Source: Tilletiaria anomala UBC 951 (lineage: Eukaryota; Basidiomycota; Exobasidiomycetes; Georgefischeriales; Tilletiariaceae). Taken from it: DNA of 64,000 nucleotides. Made by a program: the position numbers and the translations under genes. The notes under the pieces are model-generated. The model did not search any database, had not been told where the DNA came from, and worked only from the letters and a program-made list of their open reading frames with translations. The first letter of the stretch is position 1; every line of letters starts with the position of its first letter. The DNA lies in contig NW_013547013.1 in assembly GCF_000711695.1 (NCBI RefSeq), positions 124,001-188,000 of the forward strand, written 5' to 3'. Positions 47,001-58,752 of the stretch are shown piece by piece.

Positions 47001-47193
47001 ACCCTTTCGTCATACATCGCGTGTCACTCGCCTCGACGTGACCAAACTCGACGCGTGCCATCCAGCGTGGGGCCACATACGCGCAACGTGACCTGGGCTC
47101 GACGCTGCGCCTCAGGTCAGGCCCGCTGTCGTGCTTCTTTGTGTCGCCATCGCTAGCTTCTTGTCCACCACTCTTACATTGCACGCTGCTACC
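44079..47193. other. 3.1 kb gene-free stretch
   Basis: Upstream of both flanking divergent genes (SLC35F5-like, SNF2 ATPase). It is richer in A+T than its surroundings by eye (for example ATTATATTAAAAAACC near 44312). I searched both strands for coding motifs, tRNA box B-like sequence and element ends and recognised none. The right-hand 400 bases are more GC- and CT-rich and are the probable SNF2 promoter. Confidence 0.4.
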
Positions 47194-50100
47194 ATGGCCT
47201 CGCAGGTAGCCCCCGCAGGGCCCAGCGCGGGGGCCGCTAATGGCAGCGGCAGCAATAGCACCAATGGGGCCCCGGTCCCGTCAGCTGCCAATGGCCCTGG
47301 TGCCTGGGGCGCGTCAGCAAACGGGCTCTCAGCTGCTGGGCAGCCACCGCAAAAAGGATCTCTGCAGGCCATCCCAGCGCAGCTATTGCAGGTCGTGCAG
47401 AACATTGACCCTACCCAAATCAAGCAGATGATCCAGGTACGTTCACGCTCTTTGGTGTTGTCCATCATATCACAATCAGGCTGATTCTGATGCGCTTTCG
47501 CTGCCCGTCCACGACCCCAGCGAATACAAGAGTTAAGGGCAAAAGGGGAGACCGCGACTGAAGAGTACAAGCGCTTGTTCGGTATTCTCGGAGCTGTGCA
47601 GCAGTTTCAACAGCTACGATCGCAACAGGAACACGCGCGGAGACTACAAGCACAGGCGCATGTCCAGCAGCAAGGTCAGTCCGCAGCGAATGGATCTTCA
47701 GCAGCATCACAGCCGTCGGGCTCTGCTGCGCCTGGGGCGTCTCGAACAATCACAACTAGCTCTTTTGCAGTTGCCGCTGCTTCGAGTTCTGCGCCGAATG
47801 GCGCGTCCGTCGCGCCAAAGGCCGATGGCATAAGCGTCGCAAATGGTATCCACAGCGCCATTAATACTCCTGCTGCTTCGTCGCCCGCCATGAATGGGCC
47901 TTCTGCTGCACCCTCTCTCCAAGCATCAGCGGCATTCACACCCGAGCAGATGTCTGTACTGCGCTCGCAGATGCAGGCTTTCCGACTTCTCTCACGGAAT
48001 GTGCCTCTTCCACCCAACATTCAGACAGCCATCTTGGCGCCGAACAAGGCGATCGATGACCTGAAGCTTCAGATTCCCGATCTGTCCCCGCTTGGTACGG
48101 CAGGCAAGGTAGCACAAGCTGCCGCTGAGAGCCATCTCGCAGCACGTGTGGTGCAAGCGGTCAAGAACGGAGACCCAGTTGTGAATGAGGTCGGGCCGGA
48201 CGGCAGGAAGAAGGAGATCGATGCGAATGCGTTGACGAAGGTAGCTAAACCAGAGCCGCAGCACAATCCGGAGAGCAAGGTATATCCGTACAACTCGTTC
48301 GTTCACCCCTTCACTTATCTGTCCAAAGCCAGCTTGGGCCCTGGCCACTACATTGCCACGAGTCAACAGCGAATACTCGTTCCGAGCCTCATGCCGGCTG
48401 GACTCGACATTGGGCAGTTAATGGACGAACGCAACCGATTCGTCAAGGCGCGCATACATCAGCGAATCTCGGAGCTGGAGAGCATGCCGTCGACCATGAG
48501 CCAGAAGCCGCCATTGAAAGATGTGCAAGCGAGCCCAGCAGGGGCCAGCGCCGAGCGCGGTATCAAGGGAAAGCTGTTCGACAGTGCTGAGAAGCATGCG
48601 AACGCCAAAGTCAAGGCGCTTATCGAGCTGAAGTCACTCTACCTCCTCGAAAAGCAGAAAGCGCTGCGCGAGCAAGTCGTGCGCAGCATGTCGCACGCAT
48701 CGACACTTGCGCTCGACCGCACGGCTTTCCGGCGCTTCAAACGGCAGACCCTGCGTGATGCACGGATGACGGAGCAGCTTGAGCGCAAGCAGCGACTTGA
48801 TCGCGAAAAGCGGGCCAGGCAGAAGCACATCGACTATCTGAACACGATCTGCAACCATGGGCGCGATCTGATTAATGCGCATCGGGGAGCGCAGAGCGCG
48901 GCTCAGCGGCTGGGTAAGATGGTCCTCAAGCTGCATGTGGACACGGAGAGAGAGGAGCAGAAGAGGATTGAGAGGATTGCCAAGGAGCGTCTCAACGCAT
49001 TGCGAGCCGATGACGAGGAGGCTTACCTGAAGCTCATCGACACGGCCAAAGACACGCGTATCGCGCACCTGCTGCGTCAGACCGACGTTTACCTCGACAA
49101 CCTTGCCCAGGCTGTTCAAGCGCAGCAAAACGATGATGTTCATGCTGAGGCGATCGCCAATGCTCAGGCCGGCTTGCCACCTCCTGGCGAGGCTGGCACA
49201 GACGCCAATCAGCAGGTCGGGGTGCAGGTGGACGAATCCATGTTTGGAGCGACCCGTCAAGACGACCCGTCAGAGGACTCGGGCAAGGTAGACTACTACT
49301 CTGTGGCGCATCGCATCACTGAGACAGTTACGGAGCAACCGTCCATCTTGGTTGGCGGAAAGCTCAAGGTGTACCAGATCAAAGGTCTGCAGTGGATGGT
49401 GTCGCTCTTCAACAACCGCCTCAACGGTATTCTTGCCGACGAGATGGGTCTTGGCAAGACCATTCAGACGATTTCGCTAATCACCTTCCTCATCGAGGCA
49501 AAGCGCCAGCCAGCGCCATATCTCGTAATCGTGCCCCTCTCGACGCTGACCAACTGGGTTAACGAATTTGCCAAGTGGGCGCCGAGCGTTGGCGTCATCG
49601 TTTACAAGGGTTCGCCGCCTGTGCGCAAGACGTTGGCGACGCGCATCAGGCAGGGTGGCTGGCAGGTGCTGTTGACGACGTATGAGTACATTATCAAGGA
49701 CAAGCAGCTCCTCGGCAAGATCAAGTGGATTCACATGATCATCGACGAGGGTCATCGCATGAAGAATGCTGGCTCCAAGCTTTCGCTCACCCTCACCCAG
49801 TTCTACGTCACACGGTACCGTTTGCTTCTGACGGGTACACCACTGCAGAACAGCTTACCAGAACTGTGGGCGCTACTTAACTTTGTCTTGCCCAAGATCT
49901 TCAACTCAGTCAAGAGCTTCGACGAATGGTTCAATACCCCATTCGCCAATGCAGGCGGCGCAGACGGCAGCATGCAGCTGAACGAAGAAGAGCAGCTGCT
50001 GATTATTAAGCGTCTGCACAAGGTCTTGCGGCCGTTCTTGCTCCGTCGTCTCAAGCGCGACGTTGAGTCCGAACTCCCAGACAAGGTCGAAAAGGTGATC

Positions 50101-52214
50101 AAGTGCCCGAAGTCTGCATTGCAAGCCAAGCTCTACCACCAGATGACGAAGCACAAGACTTTCTTCACCGGCGAGGAGCTCGGCAAGAGTACCGGTAAGA
50201 AGATGACTGGCATCCGTGGGCTGCAGAACGCAATCATGCAATTGAGGAAGATATGTAATCATCCGTATGTCTTCGAGGAAGTTGAGGCGGCCATCAACCC
50301 GGAAAAGACCAACGGCCCGGATCTCTACCGTGTCGCTGGTAAATTTGAGCTACTCGACCGCATCCTGCCCAAGCTCAAAGCGACGGGTCACCGCGTGCTG
50401 ATGTTCTTCCAAATGACTGCCATCATGGACATCATGGAAGACTACCTGCGATGGAAGGCGCTCACCTACTTGCGACTCGATGGTAGCACCAAGCCCGAAG
50501 ATCGTTCCAAGCTACTCGAAGCGTTCAACGCGCCCAACTCGGAATACTTCATGTTCATCCTCTCCACCCGCGCCGGTGGTCTCGGTCTCAACCTGCAGAC
50601 GGCTGACACGGTCATCATCTTTGACTCCGACTGGAACCCGCACCAGGACTTGCAGGCGCAAGATCGTGCGCATCGTATCGGCCAGAAGCAGGAGGTGCGC
50701 ATCTTGCGTCTCGTGACGGAAAAGTCGGTCGAGGAGAAGATTCTGGAGATTGCACACCGCAAGCTAGATATGGACGGCAAAGTTATCCAAGCTGGTCGTT
50801 TCGACAACAACGCGACGAACGAGGAGCGCGATGTCCTCTTGCGTGCCATGCTCGAAAGCGCTGAGGATGAGGAGGACGAGGAGGAGAGCGAACTTACGAA
50901 CGAAGAGCTCAACCAGCTCATTGCTCGTGGCGAGGCAGAAGAGAAGCGCTTCAATGAAATGGACCAAGAGCGAGAACGCCAGGAGCAGGCTGATTGGAAG
51001 GCTGCAGGAAACAAGGGAAAGCGGCCTGAGCGTCTCATTACCGAAGCCGAACTACCCGAACACTTCCAGCAGAGCTTCGAAGATGCTATTGCTGCCTACG
51101 AAGAACGCGAGGAAGAGCCTTCTGTGCGCAAGCGCACCGTTGTGCGCTACAACGACGACCTCACCGAGGACCAGTTCCTTGCTGCTGTCGAGAACGAGCA
51201 GGACCTCACCGAGGTGGTCGAGAAGAAGCGTGCGGCAGCGGAGAAGCGACGTCTCAAGAAGCTTGCGCGTGAGGAAGGCGGGAGCTCGACGCCTGAGCCG
51301 GGCAAGCGCGGACGCAAGTCGAAGGGCTTTGACGAGGAGACACCAGAGGGCTCACCGGCTCCGGGGCGGAAGCGGAAGCGCACAGCTGACACGGAGACGC
51401 CAGAGCCGGATGAGAGCCACTCGTTTTCCCGTCGCGGCCCTGCCCCAGGCGGCAAGAGGCATAAGGGCAGCGCTAATACCGATATGCGAGAGGCTGTCAA
51501 TCAGGCGCTGGTAACTTGCTATAGGGCTTTGGAGACTTGCATCGAGGAGGAGACAACCCGGAAGCGTTGCTCGCTCTTCCTTGATTTGCCCAATGCCAAG
51601 CTGTACCCGGATTATAGACAGTGCGTGGCAGAACGCTCATTTGTGTTGAATGAGGAAGCTGACCATGGTCTCTCTGCTTTGATAGGATTATTGCTCATCC
51701 AATCTGCATGCGGCAGATTAAACGGCGCATCGACAACCGCACTTACCGCGACGTGGCATCGTGCAAGAGCGATATCCACCTGATGTTTGACAATGCTAGG
51801 ATCTACAACCAGGAAGGGTCGTGGGTCTGGAACGATGCCAACATCCTGCAGAAGGCGTTCGATGACAAGTACGACGAAGTCATCGTTGGCTCCGGCTTAC
51901 CGGGCGATGATGGACAGAGCGCGAGTGCTGGCTCTGGCGCCTCTGTGGCCAAGGCTGCTGTGCCGCCTACTGGCATGCAGGTTGACGAGCAGGACGATGA
52001 CGACGATGAAGACCAGGTGGATGGTAGGGACAAGGATGGGGACGATGATGGGGATGACGACGATGATGACCGGGACAGTGGTGCCACAGCTACCCCTGCC
52101 AGTGGAAGTGGGGCGGCCATGGGAACAGGTGGTGGTGGAGGCAAGAAGTCGCTCAAGCTAAAATTCTCCAAGAGGCCTGCCGCCACGTCCGATGACGATG
52201 ATGACGAGCGGTAA
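47194..52214 (+). CDS. SNF2/STH1-type chromatin-remodelling ATPase with bromodomain
   Basis: Catalytic subunit of a SWI/SNF or RSC nucleosome remodeller. Exons 47194-47436, 47521-51620 and 51686-52214, phase-consistent, 1623 residues. Order: Ala/Gly/Asn-rich N-terminus; QLQ-like TPEQMSVLRSQMQAFRLL (about 221); HSA helix MSHASTLALDRTAFRRFKRQ (about 465) and basic continuation; helicase N-lobe with Walker A LADEMGLGKT (about 720), box II DEGH (about 822) and TGTPLQNSLPELWALLNF; C-lobe with LDGSTKPEDR, STRAGGLGLNLQTADTVI and RAHRIGQKQEVRI; SnAC-type acidic/basic segment; and a C-terminal bromodomain, where the last splice builds LYPDYRQIIAHPICMRQIKR and MFDNARIYNQEGSWVW supplies the acetyl-lysine Asn. 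The tail is a long Asp run then basic. STH1 and SNF2 cannot be told apart by eye. Confidence 0.95.
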
Positions 52215-54613
52215 ACTGCATGGTAAAGAGAGCAAGCGAGTGGCTCCTTCGCGAGGTTCCATCGGGGCAGCCAGTACGCGAAGAATACATGTGTGATTGC
52301 AGTACATACAATCCCGTCTCCATTTTGTTGGTCTCAACTGGGCTGCAGTAGATGAACTTCGCATGCACTCGCAAATGCAAGTGAAGAGTACAAATCTGAA
52401 AGCGGATCGTTCTTAGTCGCACGGCTTGACAGTGTTCGTAGGCATATATCACCACGAGAACTTCGGGTGTATCATCTGGGTTCGCGTTGCTCCCTTCCCA
52501 CCCCGCAATGATGACACGACCCCCGGCGGACAATGTGTGTGATCAGATTATGCACCGGAAGCTCTCTGCCGTCTGCGCGCTTTCCCAGTGGTGTGCGCTG
52601 GGTGAGCTCCAGGATCCATACATACGCTGTGAAGTGTTACATGGCAGATGATGGTAATGCTCACCACCAACCGCTACCCGGAACTCCAAGGGTCGAGCCG
52701 CGTAACTTGCGCTTTGAGTGCCCGGAACAAAAAGTTGACTGCGCACCCTGTTCAACCTCCCAACAGTCCTGTTATGAAGGCCGCCGGACTAGCCTCCGAC
52801 CGAAAGTGCGCCAAATGCCATCACCCCAAATGCCGAATACCTCCTCCATCTTCGCGAGGCTGTGGTTTGGTCGTTGTGGTGGACCCAAGTGACCCTAGTG
52901 GACTCGGGCGCTGAGTGCGCGAGTCGCGAGTGTCCTCCGTCGTGTATGTGTTGTTCTTTGGTTGCCGGCGTCGCGTCGCGCGGATGCCGTCACGTGCAAG
53001 CGGGATCTGAAATGCGCGCCTTAGCGCATACTGGAGAGTGAGCAACACGCGGTGTACTCACAGGCGACATGCGTCCTGGCCGCTGCTGCCATTCTCTACT
53101 GCGGCGCTGCGATGCCCCCTTGCATGCCTCGCCTCCTTCGACCCTTGTGTGATTCCAAAGACACATCGCTCGCCTGGACTCTTCTGCAAGCTACATTCCA
53201 CGCACGCATTCTGTCTCAATGCCCTGACCTCCGTGTAAAATGCACCATCTGCAAGCCAGTGGCGCCCCCGCTGACTGTAGCTCTCTCCCTTCGCTTGAAC
53301 TGAGGCGAGGAGTAATGTTGCTGAGCCCTAAGCGGGGGGACAGACATGGGCCGGAGAGGACAGTCCTCAGTCACAAGGAAAAGGGGGGGGCGAAGGACGG
53401 CGCTTCAAAGTTGGCTTGGGCAGTGCCAACAGAATCCAGGTCATTCCACTGCCCCACCCAGCTTAACCTCGACACCTGCATTCGCAGAGGATGCGTGCGC
53501 TGATCTAACTCATGACAGCCTCATTCCTCATGCGGCTCGAGCTCCCGCGTGCAAGGTCGGAGAGGTAAGTTGGTCTGGCACGACGGCAGAGCCCGGCCCA
53601 TGTAGTGCAGTGTAGGGTAGTTTGTATCATGGCTGCATACTTTCATCACGACTCTACTGCCCGAGGCAGCTGTCGCAGGCTGTCACGCTGCTATCGGCTT
53701 CTCGCCCGTTGGAGGGGGAGGGTGATCGTAGCATGGAACGAGCCTACAGTAACGGCACCCAAGCAGTCTGATGATGACGGAGGAAGCGGGGAACCGTTGC
53801 CACACTTTGGCCGTGTAGCTGATCGTCATCCCAAAGTATGCATATCAATTGGCATGAACAAAACAAACACCTGACGCCGGCTTCTGTCGGTGCGTAGGTC
53901 AACGGTGCACGAGCGTGTCGTCCTCGTCCATCTGCTTCCACCGCTGTGACAACTGCTGTAACCAGGCCGAATGCAGGTCAGCTGGCCAACAGCCGTCGCA
54001 GCAAGTTGGTGACGCATCAACAAAACAAAGATTTTTATCAGCTTCATGCGCAGAGAGCAGATCAATGTAACGTCTCGAGCGTTACAGGTTTCTGCGTTCT
54101 TCACCGCCAATCATCACCAACGCTCCTTCATCTTCACTGCCACTGCCACCGCCACCTCCCCTCCCTTTGTCCAGTCCACTCTATCTTCCTCAGCACTTCC
54201 AGATGCAACAACCCCAACCGACCAAGTTGATCTGAACAGCAACATCGAAAGCGGTAGCACTAACGACAGCGGCTGGAGCATGGTCGTCTACCAGCTGAAC
54301 CGCTGAATCGCTGCTCCATCCTTGCAAAGCTGGTCGCATCAAGCGCAACAGCTGCGCCTGTTCCTTTCCTGCTCTATCTACCGACACGAAAGTCAGAACC
54401 GCCATCGCCATCTGGGTGTCAGTCAACGCATCTCAAGGAGAAGAGCGTTGCGTCGAGTTGTTGGGCCTTGATTGAGTGAGTCGGATACCGTATACGGTAT
54501 GCGCATGCAGGTCGTTACCCGCTCTTGCTGCATGCAGTTCATGCTGATGGTCACCATTTGTGTCCTTTCCAACAGCCTTCGCCGAGGCCGCCACCGTTCG
54601 CATTTCGCCCCTC
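52215..54613. other. 2.4 kb gene-free stretch upstream of the Myb gene
   Basis: 3' flank of the SNF2 gene and the long promoter/leader of the Myb gene. A strong acceptor, TTTCCAACAG, ends at 54575. The frame from there to the Myb ATG is open, so an upstream coding or leader exon is possible but I could not place its donor. A G-run is at 53383-53390. No other gene recognised. Confidence 0.4.
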
Positions 54614-57600
54614 ATGATGGCACCACATCCTTACCAGCAGGTCCAGTCGCACCATCTACAACAGCAGGATCACGACCAACAGCAGCTTCACCACCACGGT
54701 GGCCAGTTGGCCCCACCTTCCCTCGACTTCTTCATCGCTGCATCCCAAGCACCCGCCGAGCAGCCACCGTACGCGTACAGCTTCCAGAACCTCACGCCAA
54801 GCTATTCGCAGGCGTTGCCGCATCTCCAGATCCATGCTCCTGCTCCGCTTCCTGTCCTAATCTCTTTGCAAGGCTCCAGCGGACAAGTAGCAACGGTAGC
54901 ACAGCCACCCCCAGCACCATCATTGGCGACAAGAGGAATTCCTTTTCACACCACCTTGGCTGAGAGAAGAGGTCATGCCCCACTCCCTCCGCCTTCTCCT
55001 GCCCCTTACGGCCACGGCGCAGATGCAGGAGGTCTGTCCGCGTCGTCCACGGCGGCTTCCTCCTCTGCGGCATCGCTCCTGTCTACAGGAGTCCATCAAT
55101 TTCACTCTCAGCAACAGCAGGGTCCACAGAGCCAACAACAGCAGGCACAGCGCAGCCCTTATACGCCCAACACACCGTTGACGGCCACGGCTCCCACTTC
55201 ATCTGCTTTTAAAGGCTCAAAGGGCAAGAATGGCACTGAAGGCAGCGGTAGGGGAGATGCGAGGAATGGCTCGCAAAGCATCGCGGGCTCTCCCACACTC
55301 GTCGATTGGAGCCAAGAGGAAGATGAGCGGCTCCGCACGGCGATCGCCATACTAAACAAAGCCAACGCTAGCACGGGCGGATCCACAAACATTACCGCGT
55401 CCAACTCCAAGTCTTGGATCAAAATTGCGAGCATCGCGTTCCCAGACGGCTGCCGATCAAAGGAAGAGTGCATTAACCGCTGGCGCGCGCTGACCAAGCC
55501 GCCGTCGATCAAAGGCCCGTGGTCGCAGACGGAGGACGAGACACTGCAGCACCTCGTCGACGAGCTTGGGCCGGAGAAGTGGGTAGCCATCGCTCAGCGC
55601 CTCGGCACCCGCAGCGGAAAGCAGTGCCGTGAGCGCTGGCATAACCACATCAACCCTGACATTCGCAAGGGCCCATTCACACCCGAAGAGGACTCGCTCA
55701 TTCTGCGCCTGTTCACGGACGTTGGCAGCAAGTGGGCGTACATTGCCAAGTACATGCCCGGTAGGACGGACAATGCCATTAAGAATCACTACAACACTGT
55801 GCTTGTCCGTCGCGCCAAGCTCATCGCCGCCGTTACGAACCTCAAGGACAAGGGCCTCGACGTGCCCGTCGCGCTGCAGATGCAGGCGGATCAGCTGGGC
55901 GCTCAGCAGAGGCAGCAGCAGCCCAAGACGCTCCTCGTCCCTACGGAAGGCACCACCGGAACCGCATCGTCCTCGTCCTCCGCGGCTCTAACGGGCTCGA
56001 GTGCAGTTGCGGCGAATACTAAAGGTATCACCAAGAAGAGCCCTGCTGCCAAACAGGCGGGCAATGCTCCGAAGAGAGCGAACAAGGCGAACATCTCCAG
56101 CGGAAGCACCGGTAACAACAACAGCAGCAGCAAGCCGCCATCCATTCATGTCGTAGACAGCTGCAGCTCGGCTCCATCGTCAGCGGAAGACTTTAACAAC
56201 GCCGCCGATGACAGTGCACTCTTCTTTGGGATCTCGAACATGCAGGTCCCGATGTCGATGCCAATGTCGATGTCGATGCCGATGGCTGGCGCGCATGTCT
56301 TTGTTCCCAACGCCCCTGCCTCCGCGCCGCCCACCGTCACGAGCTTTGGGCAAGCCGTGCATGGGCACGGGCATGGCCCGCGGTTGTTCCATGCTAATCT
56401 CGAGGCGCAGGCGTATCACCAGCTCTCGCATGGTCAGCAGCACCAGCAAGAGCAACAACAACAACAGCAGCGGCAGCAGCAGCAAATGCAGCACCAGCGG
56501 CAACTGCATATGCAGATTCAGATGCAGCAACAGCAACAGCTTGAAGCGGCGCACGTCGCTGCCGCCGCTGGGTTCCTTGACGCTAACTTTGACATGCATG
56601 ACGAGAGTCACGCTGCAACAGATCCATATGCGTTCATGACTGCCAGCAGCAGCAGTCAAGGCCACGCGCATGGGCATGGGCAAGAGCACTTGCAGCATCC
56701 TCCACCGCCTGCGCCTGCGCCTGTACCTGGCCTGTCGCACATCCCTCAAGGTCACGCGCTAGCGCGCAGTGCGAGCCTTAGCGTCCCGGGTCCGCATGCA
56801 AATCTCAATCTTGCGCTCAATCTTGATGTCGACATGCATTCTGGGCTTCTGGGTCCTCATCATGCACACCCGCACTCGCCTGACTCGAATGCCTTTGCCG
56901 CCGCCGGTGCTTCGGGTGCCAACCACAATGGCCTGCTTCCTGCTCAACAGCAACAGCAGCAACCGCAGCAGGCTCAACTTCAGCACCAATTTCATCAGGG
57001 GCAACAGCAGCAACAGCAGCAGCAGAGCAACTTGCAATCTCTGAGTGGCGTCAACACTGGCCATTGGACCGATAACGCTGCTGCCTCATACATCACCAGC
57101 ATGCGCCCCTCGTCTGCACCTGCTTACGGAGCTACTGCTGGTGCCGTCGAGGATGTATTTGGTAGCCACCCCATTCTCGTCGGTGGCAACAGAAACAGTG
57201 CGGTTAACGGCAATGGGAACGGAGCGACGGTCGGGCCGGCCTATGCGTTTCAGCTTGGCGACTTGTCCACCTTGGGAGGTGCGCTGGGTGGTCGCTTTGC
57301 AGGCGTTCAGAACAGTGATGTCCCACATGGTTCGAAGAACTCTGCTCCGCCACCACAGCCGCCTACAGCATCCGCCCCTGCATCTGTGGAAGCTTCTTCG
57401 AGCAGCAGCAACATATCCCAGTCGCAACAAAGCGCACTAGAGGCTGGCAAGACCAGCGGCGCTCCTGCGCAACCAGATTCTGCACCTGCGCCTGCCGTCC
57501 AGGCGCCACAATTGGGTTCCATCCCAAGCAAACGGTCATCTGCCATGGTCACTTCTTCTCCCATCGCCACTCGCGCACGTTCGCGCTCCCTTCTGTCACC

Positions 57601-58546
57601 TGTACAAGCAACTCCGCGCCGGCATGCAGCTGTGTCGTTCACAAGCGCCCTTCGTTCCCGATCTAGCAGCGGCAACATCCACAACACGCCGCGCCCGAGT
57701 CTGCCGACGCCTTCGCGCATCTCCCCTATTTCCAGCTACCAAGCTAAGACTGGTTCGGTGCGCGCTCTGCCCCCTTTAGATCCGGACACGCTCCACGGCG
57801 CCAGTACAAGTGGCGGGGGTAGCGGCGGCAGCAGCAGCAGCAGTATTAGCAGCTCACCGCAAGTCATGCTGCGCGGACACATGCGCGGGGAATCATTTGC
57901 TGCGAGCAGCAAGTTGCTCTCGACAGCTCTTGCTTCAAGTGATGGCATGGAGGCTGGTATTGCCAATTCTGCGCTCGCGATGCGTGGAGTCGACGAAGAA
58001 CAGAAAGGCGCTTTGCTTCCTGCTTTCAGTCACCAGTCGCAGCCATCAAGCATCAGCGCCACCCAATCTCTTTCCGCAAACTTGACGCGCACGACGACCG
58101 CTTCGACTGCTACCGCGACCACCACTGCCACACCTTCTTCCGAGCCAGAGTCGCGCGGCAAGAAGAGGGCTGCTGAGCAGGATCTAGGACCTGCTCGTGC
58201 ACAGGGGCGTCTGCGGTCTGCTGCAGGTGATAGCAGTGAGCGCGAGCTTGCACCCGCCTCCGCATCCACCGTCGCGTCGACACTCATCCCTTCGCCGCGC
58301 GATGAGCAAATTGATCTTTCCCCTTACACCGCTATCGGCCCCGAACTTGACGGCTGGGATCCCTCCAAGTGGAACGGCGGTGACGACCACTCGCGTCTGC
58401 TTTCTGAGTCGTGGTGGGAATCCCTCAAAAACGACGGCGGTCTGGGACTCTCCTTCCAGCCGAACTACAGCAACTACACTGGCCTGCATTCGCGTGCCCT
58501 ATCAGCCGTTCGCGAATCGCCGAGGGCCATCAAGGATACCCCTTAG
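54614..58546 (+). CDS. R1R2R3 Myb transcription factor with poly-Gln regions
   Basis: Nuclear DNA-binding protein. One exon from the chosen ATG, 1310 residues. Three Myb repeats at about 232-400: R1 (LVDWSQEEDERLRTAIAIL ... SWIKIASIAFPDGCRSKEEC ... RWRALTKP), R2 (IKGPWSQTEDETLQHLVDEL ... KWVAIAQRLGTRSGKQCRER) and R3 (IRKGPFTPEEDSLILRLFTD ... KWAYIAKYMPGRTDNAIKNH). R2 and R3 have the classical spaced aromatics and match animal c-Myb and plant 3R-Myb. R1 has an insertion of about 15 residues between its first and second helices. The flanks are Gln/His-, Ser- and Ala-rich, as in activation domains. The C-terminus holds an ordered-looking block ELDGWDPSKWNGGDD and SESWWESLKNDGGLGLS. Start: an in-frame GTG at 54560 is not credible; the tandem ATGs at 54614/54617 are used, though an upstream exon is possible. 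Confidence 0.92.
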   Translation: MMAPHPYQQVQSHHLQQQDHDQQQLHHHGGQLAPPSLDFFIAASQAPAEQPPYAYSFQNLTPSYSQALPHLQIHAPAPLPVLISLQGSSGQVATVAQPPPAPSLATRGIPFHTTLAERRGHAPLPPPSPAPYGHGADAGGLSASSTAASSSAASLLSTGVHQFHSQQQQGPQSQQQQAQRSPYTPNTPLTATAPTSSAFKGSKGKNGTEGSGRGDARNGSQSIAGSPTLVDWSQEEDERLRTAIAILNKANASTGGSTNITASNSKSWIKIASIAFPDGCRSKEECINRWRALTKPPSIKGPWSQTEDETLQHLVDELGPEKWVAIAQRLGTRSGKQCRERWHNHINPDIRKGPFTPEEDSLILRLFTDVGSKWAYIAKYMPGRTDNAIKNHYNTVLVRRAKLIAAVTNLKDKGLDVPVALQMQADQLGAQQRQQQPKTLLVPTEGTTGTASSSSSAALTGSSAVAANTKGITKKSPAAKQAGNAPKRANKANISSGSTGNNNSSSKPPSIHVVDSCSSAPSSAEDFNNAADDSALFFGISNMQVPMSMPMSMSMPMAGAHVFVPNAPASAPPTVTSFGQAVHGHGHGPRLFHANLEAQAYHQLSHGQQHQQEQQQQQQRQQQQMQHQRQLHMQIQMQQQQQLEAAHVAAAAGFLDANFDMHDESHAATDPYAFMTASSSSQGHAHGHGQEHLQHPPPPAPAPVPGLSHIPQGHALARSASLSVPGPHANLNLALNLDVDMHSGLLGPHHAHPHSPDSNAFAAAGASGANHNGLLPAQQQQQQPQQAQLQHQFHQGQQQQQQQQSNLQSLSGVNTGHWTDNAAASYITSMRPSSAPAYGATAGAVEDVFGSHPILVGGNRNSAVNGNGNGATVGPAYAFQLGDLSTLGGALGGRFAGVQNSDVPHGSKNSAPPPQPPTASAPASVEASSSSSNISQSQQSALEAGKTSGAPAQPDSAPAPAVQAPQLGSIPSKRSSAMVTSSPIATRARSRSLLSPVQATPRRHAAVSFTSALRSRSSSGNIHNTPRPSLPTPSRISPISSYQAKTGSVRALPPLDPDTLHGASTSGGGSGGSSSSSISSSPQVMLRGHMRGESFAASSKLLSTALASSDGMEAGIANSALAMRGVDEEQKGALLPAFSHQSQPSSISATQSLSANLTRTTTASTATATTTATPSSEPESRGKKRAAEQDLGPARAQGRLRSAAGDSSERELAPASASTVASTLIPSPRDEQIDLSPYTAIGPELDGWDPSKWNGGDDHSRLLSESWWESLKNDGGLGLSFQPNYSNYTGLHSRALSAVRESPRAIKDTP
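56435..56540 (+). repeat. CAG/CAA tract coding poly-Gln
   Basis: Imperfect CAG/CAA repeat inside the Myb gene, coding interrupted glutamine runs. A second such tract is at about 56945-57028. Likely length-variable between strains. Confidence 0.85.
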
Positions 58547-58752
58547 CATCATTTATATTTTCAGCATTCCAGACTCAAACTAGGATACCGTCTTCACAGT
58601 CACCCTGGATTATCCAGCGTCCCGGCTTGGTAAAACTAATTATAAGCTTTGTGTTGCGGGCACCTCAATCTGTAGCATTGGATCATCACATCGAATGCCT
58701 TGTTAAAAGAAGACCATTACATGCTGAGTGCCACATGTTATACATTTTCGTG

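Noticed and set aside
46643-47184. Open frames on both strands upstream of the SNF2 gene
   Set aside because: Mutually antisense, Arg/Ser/Leu-rich, no recognised motif; probably promoter DNA.
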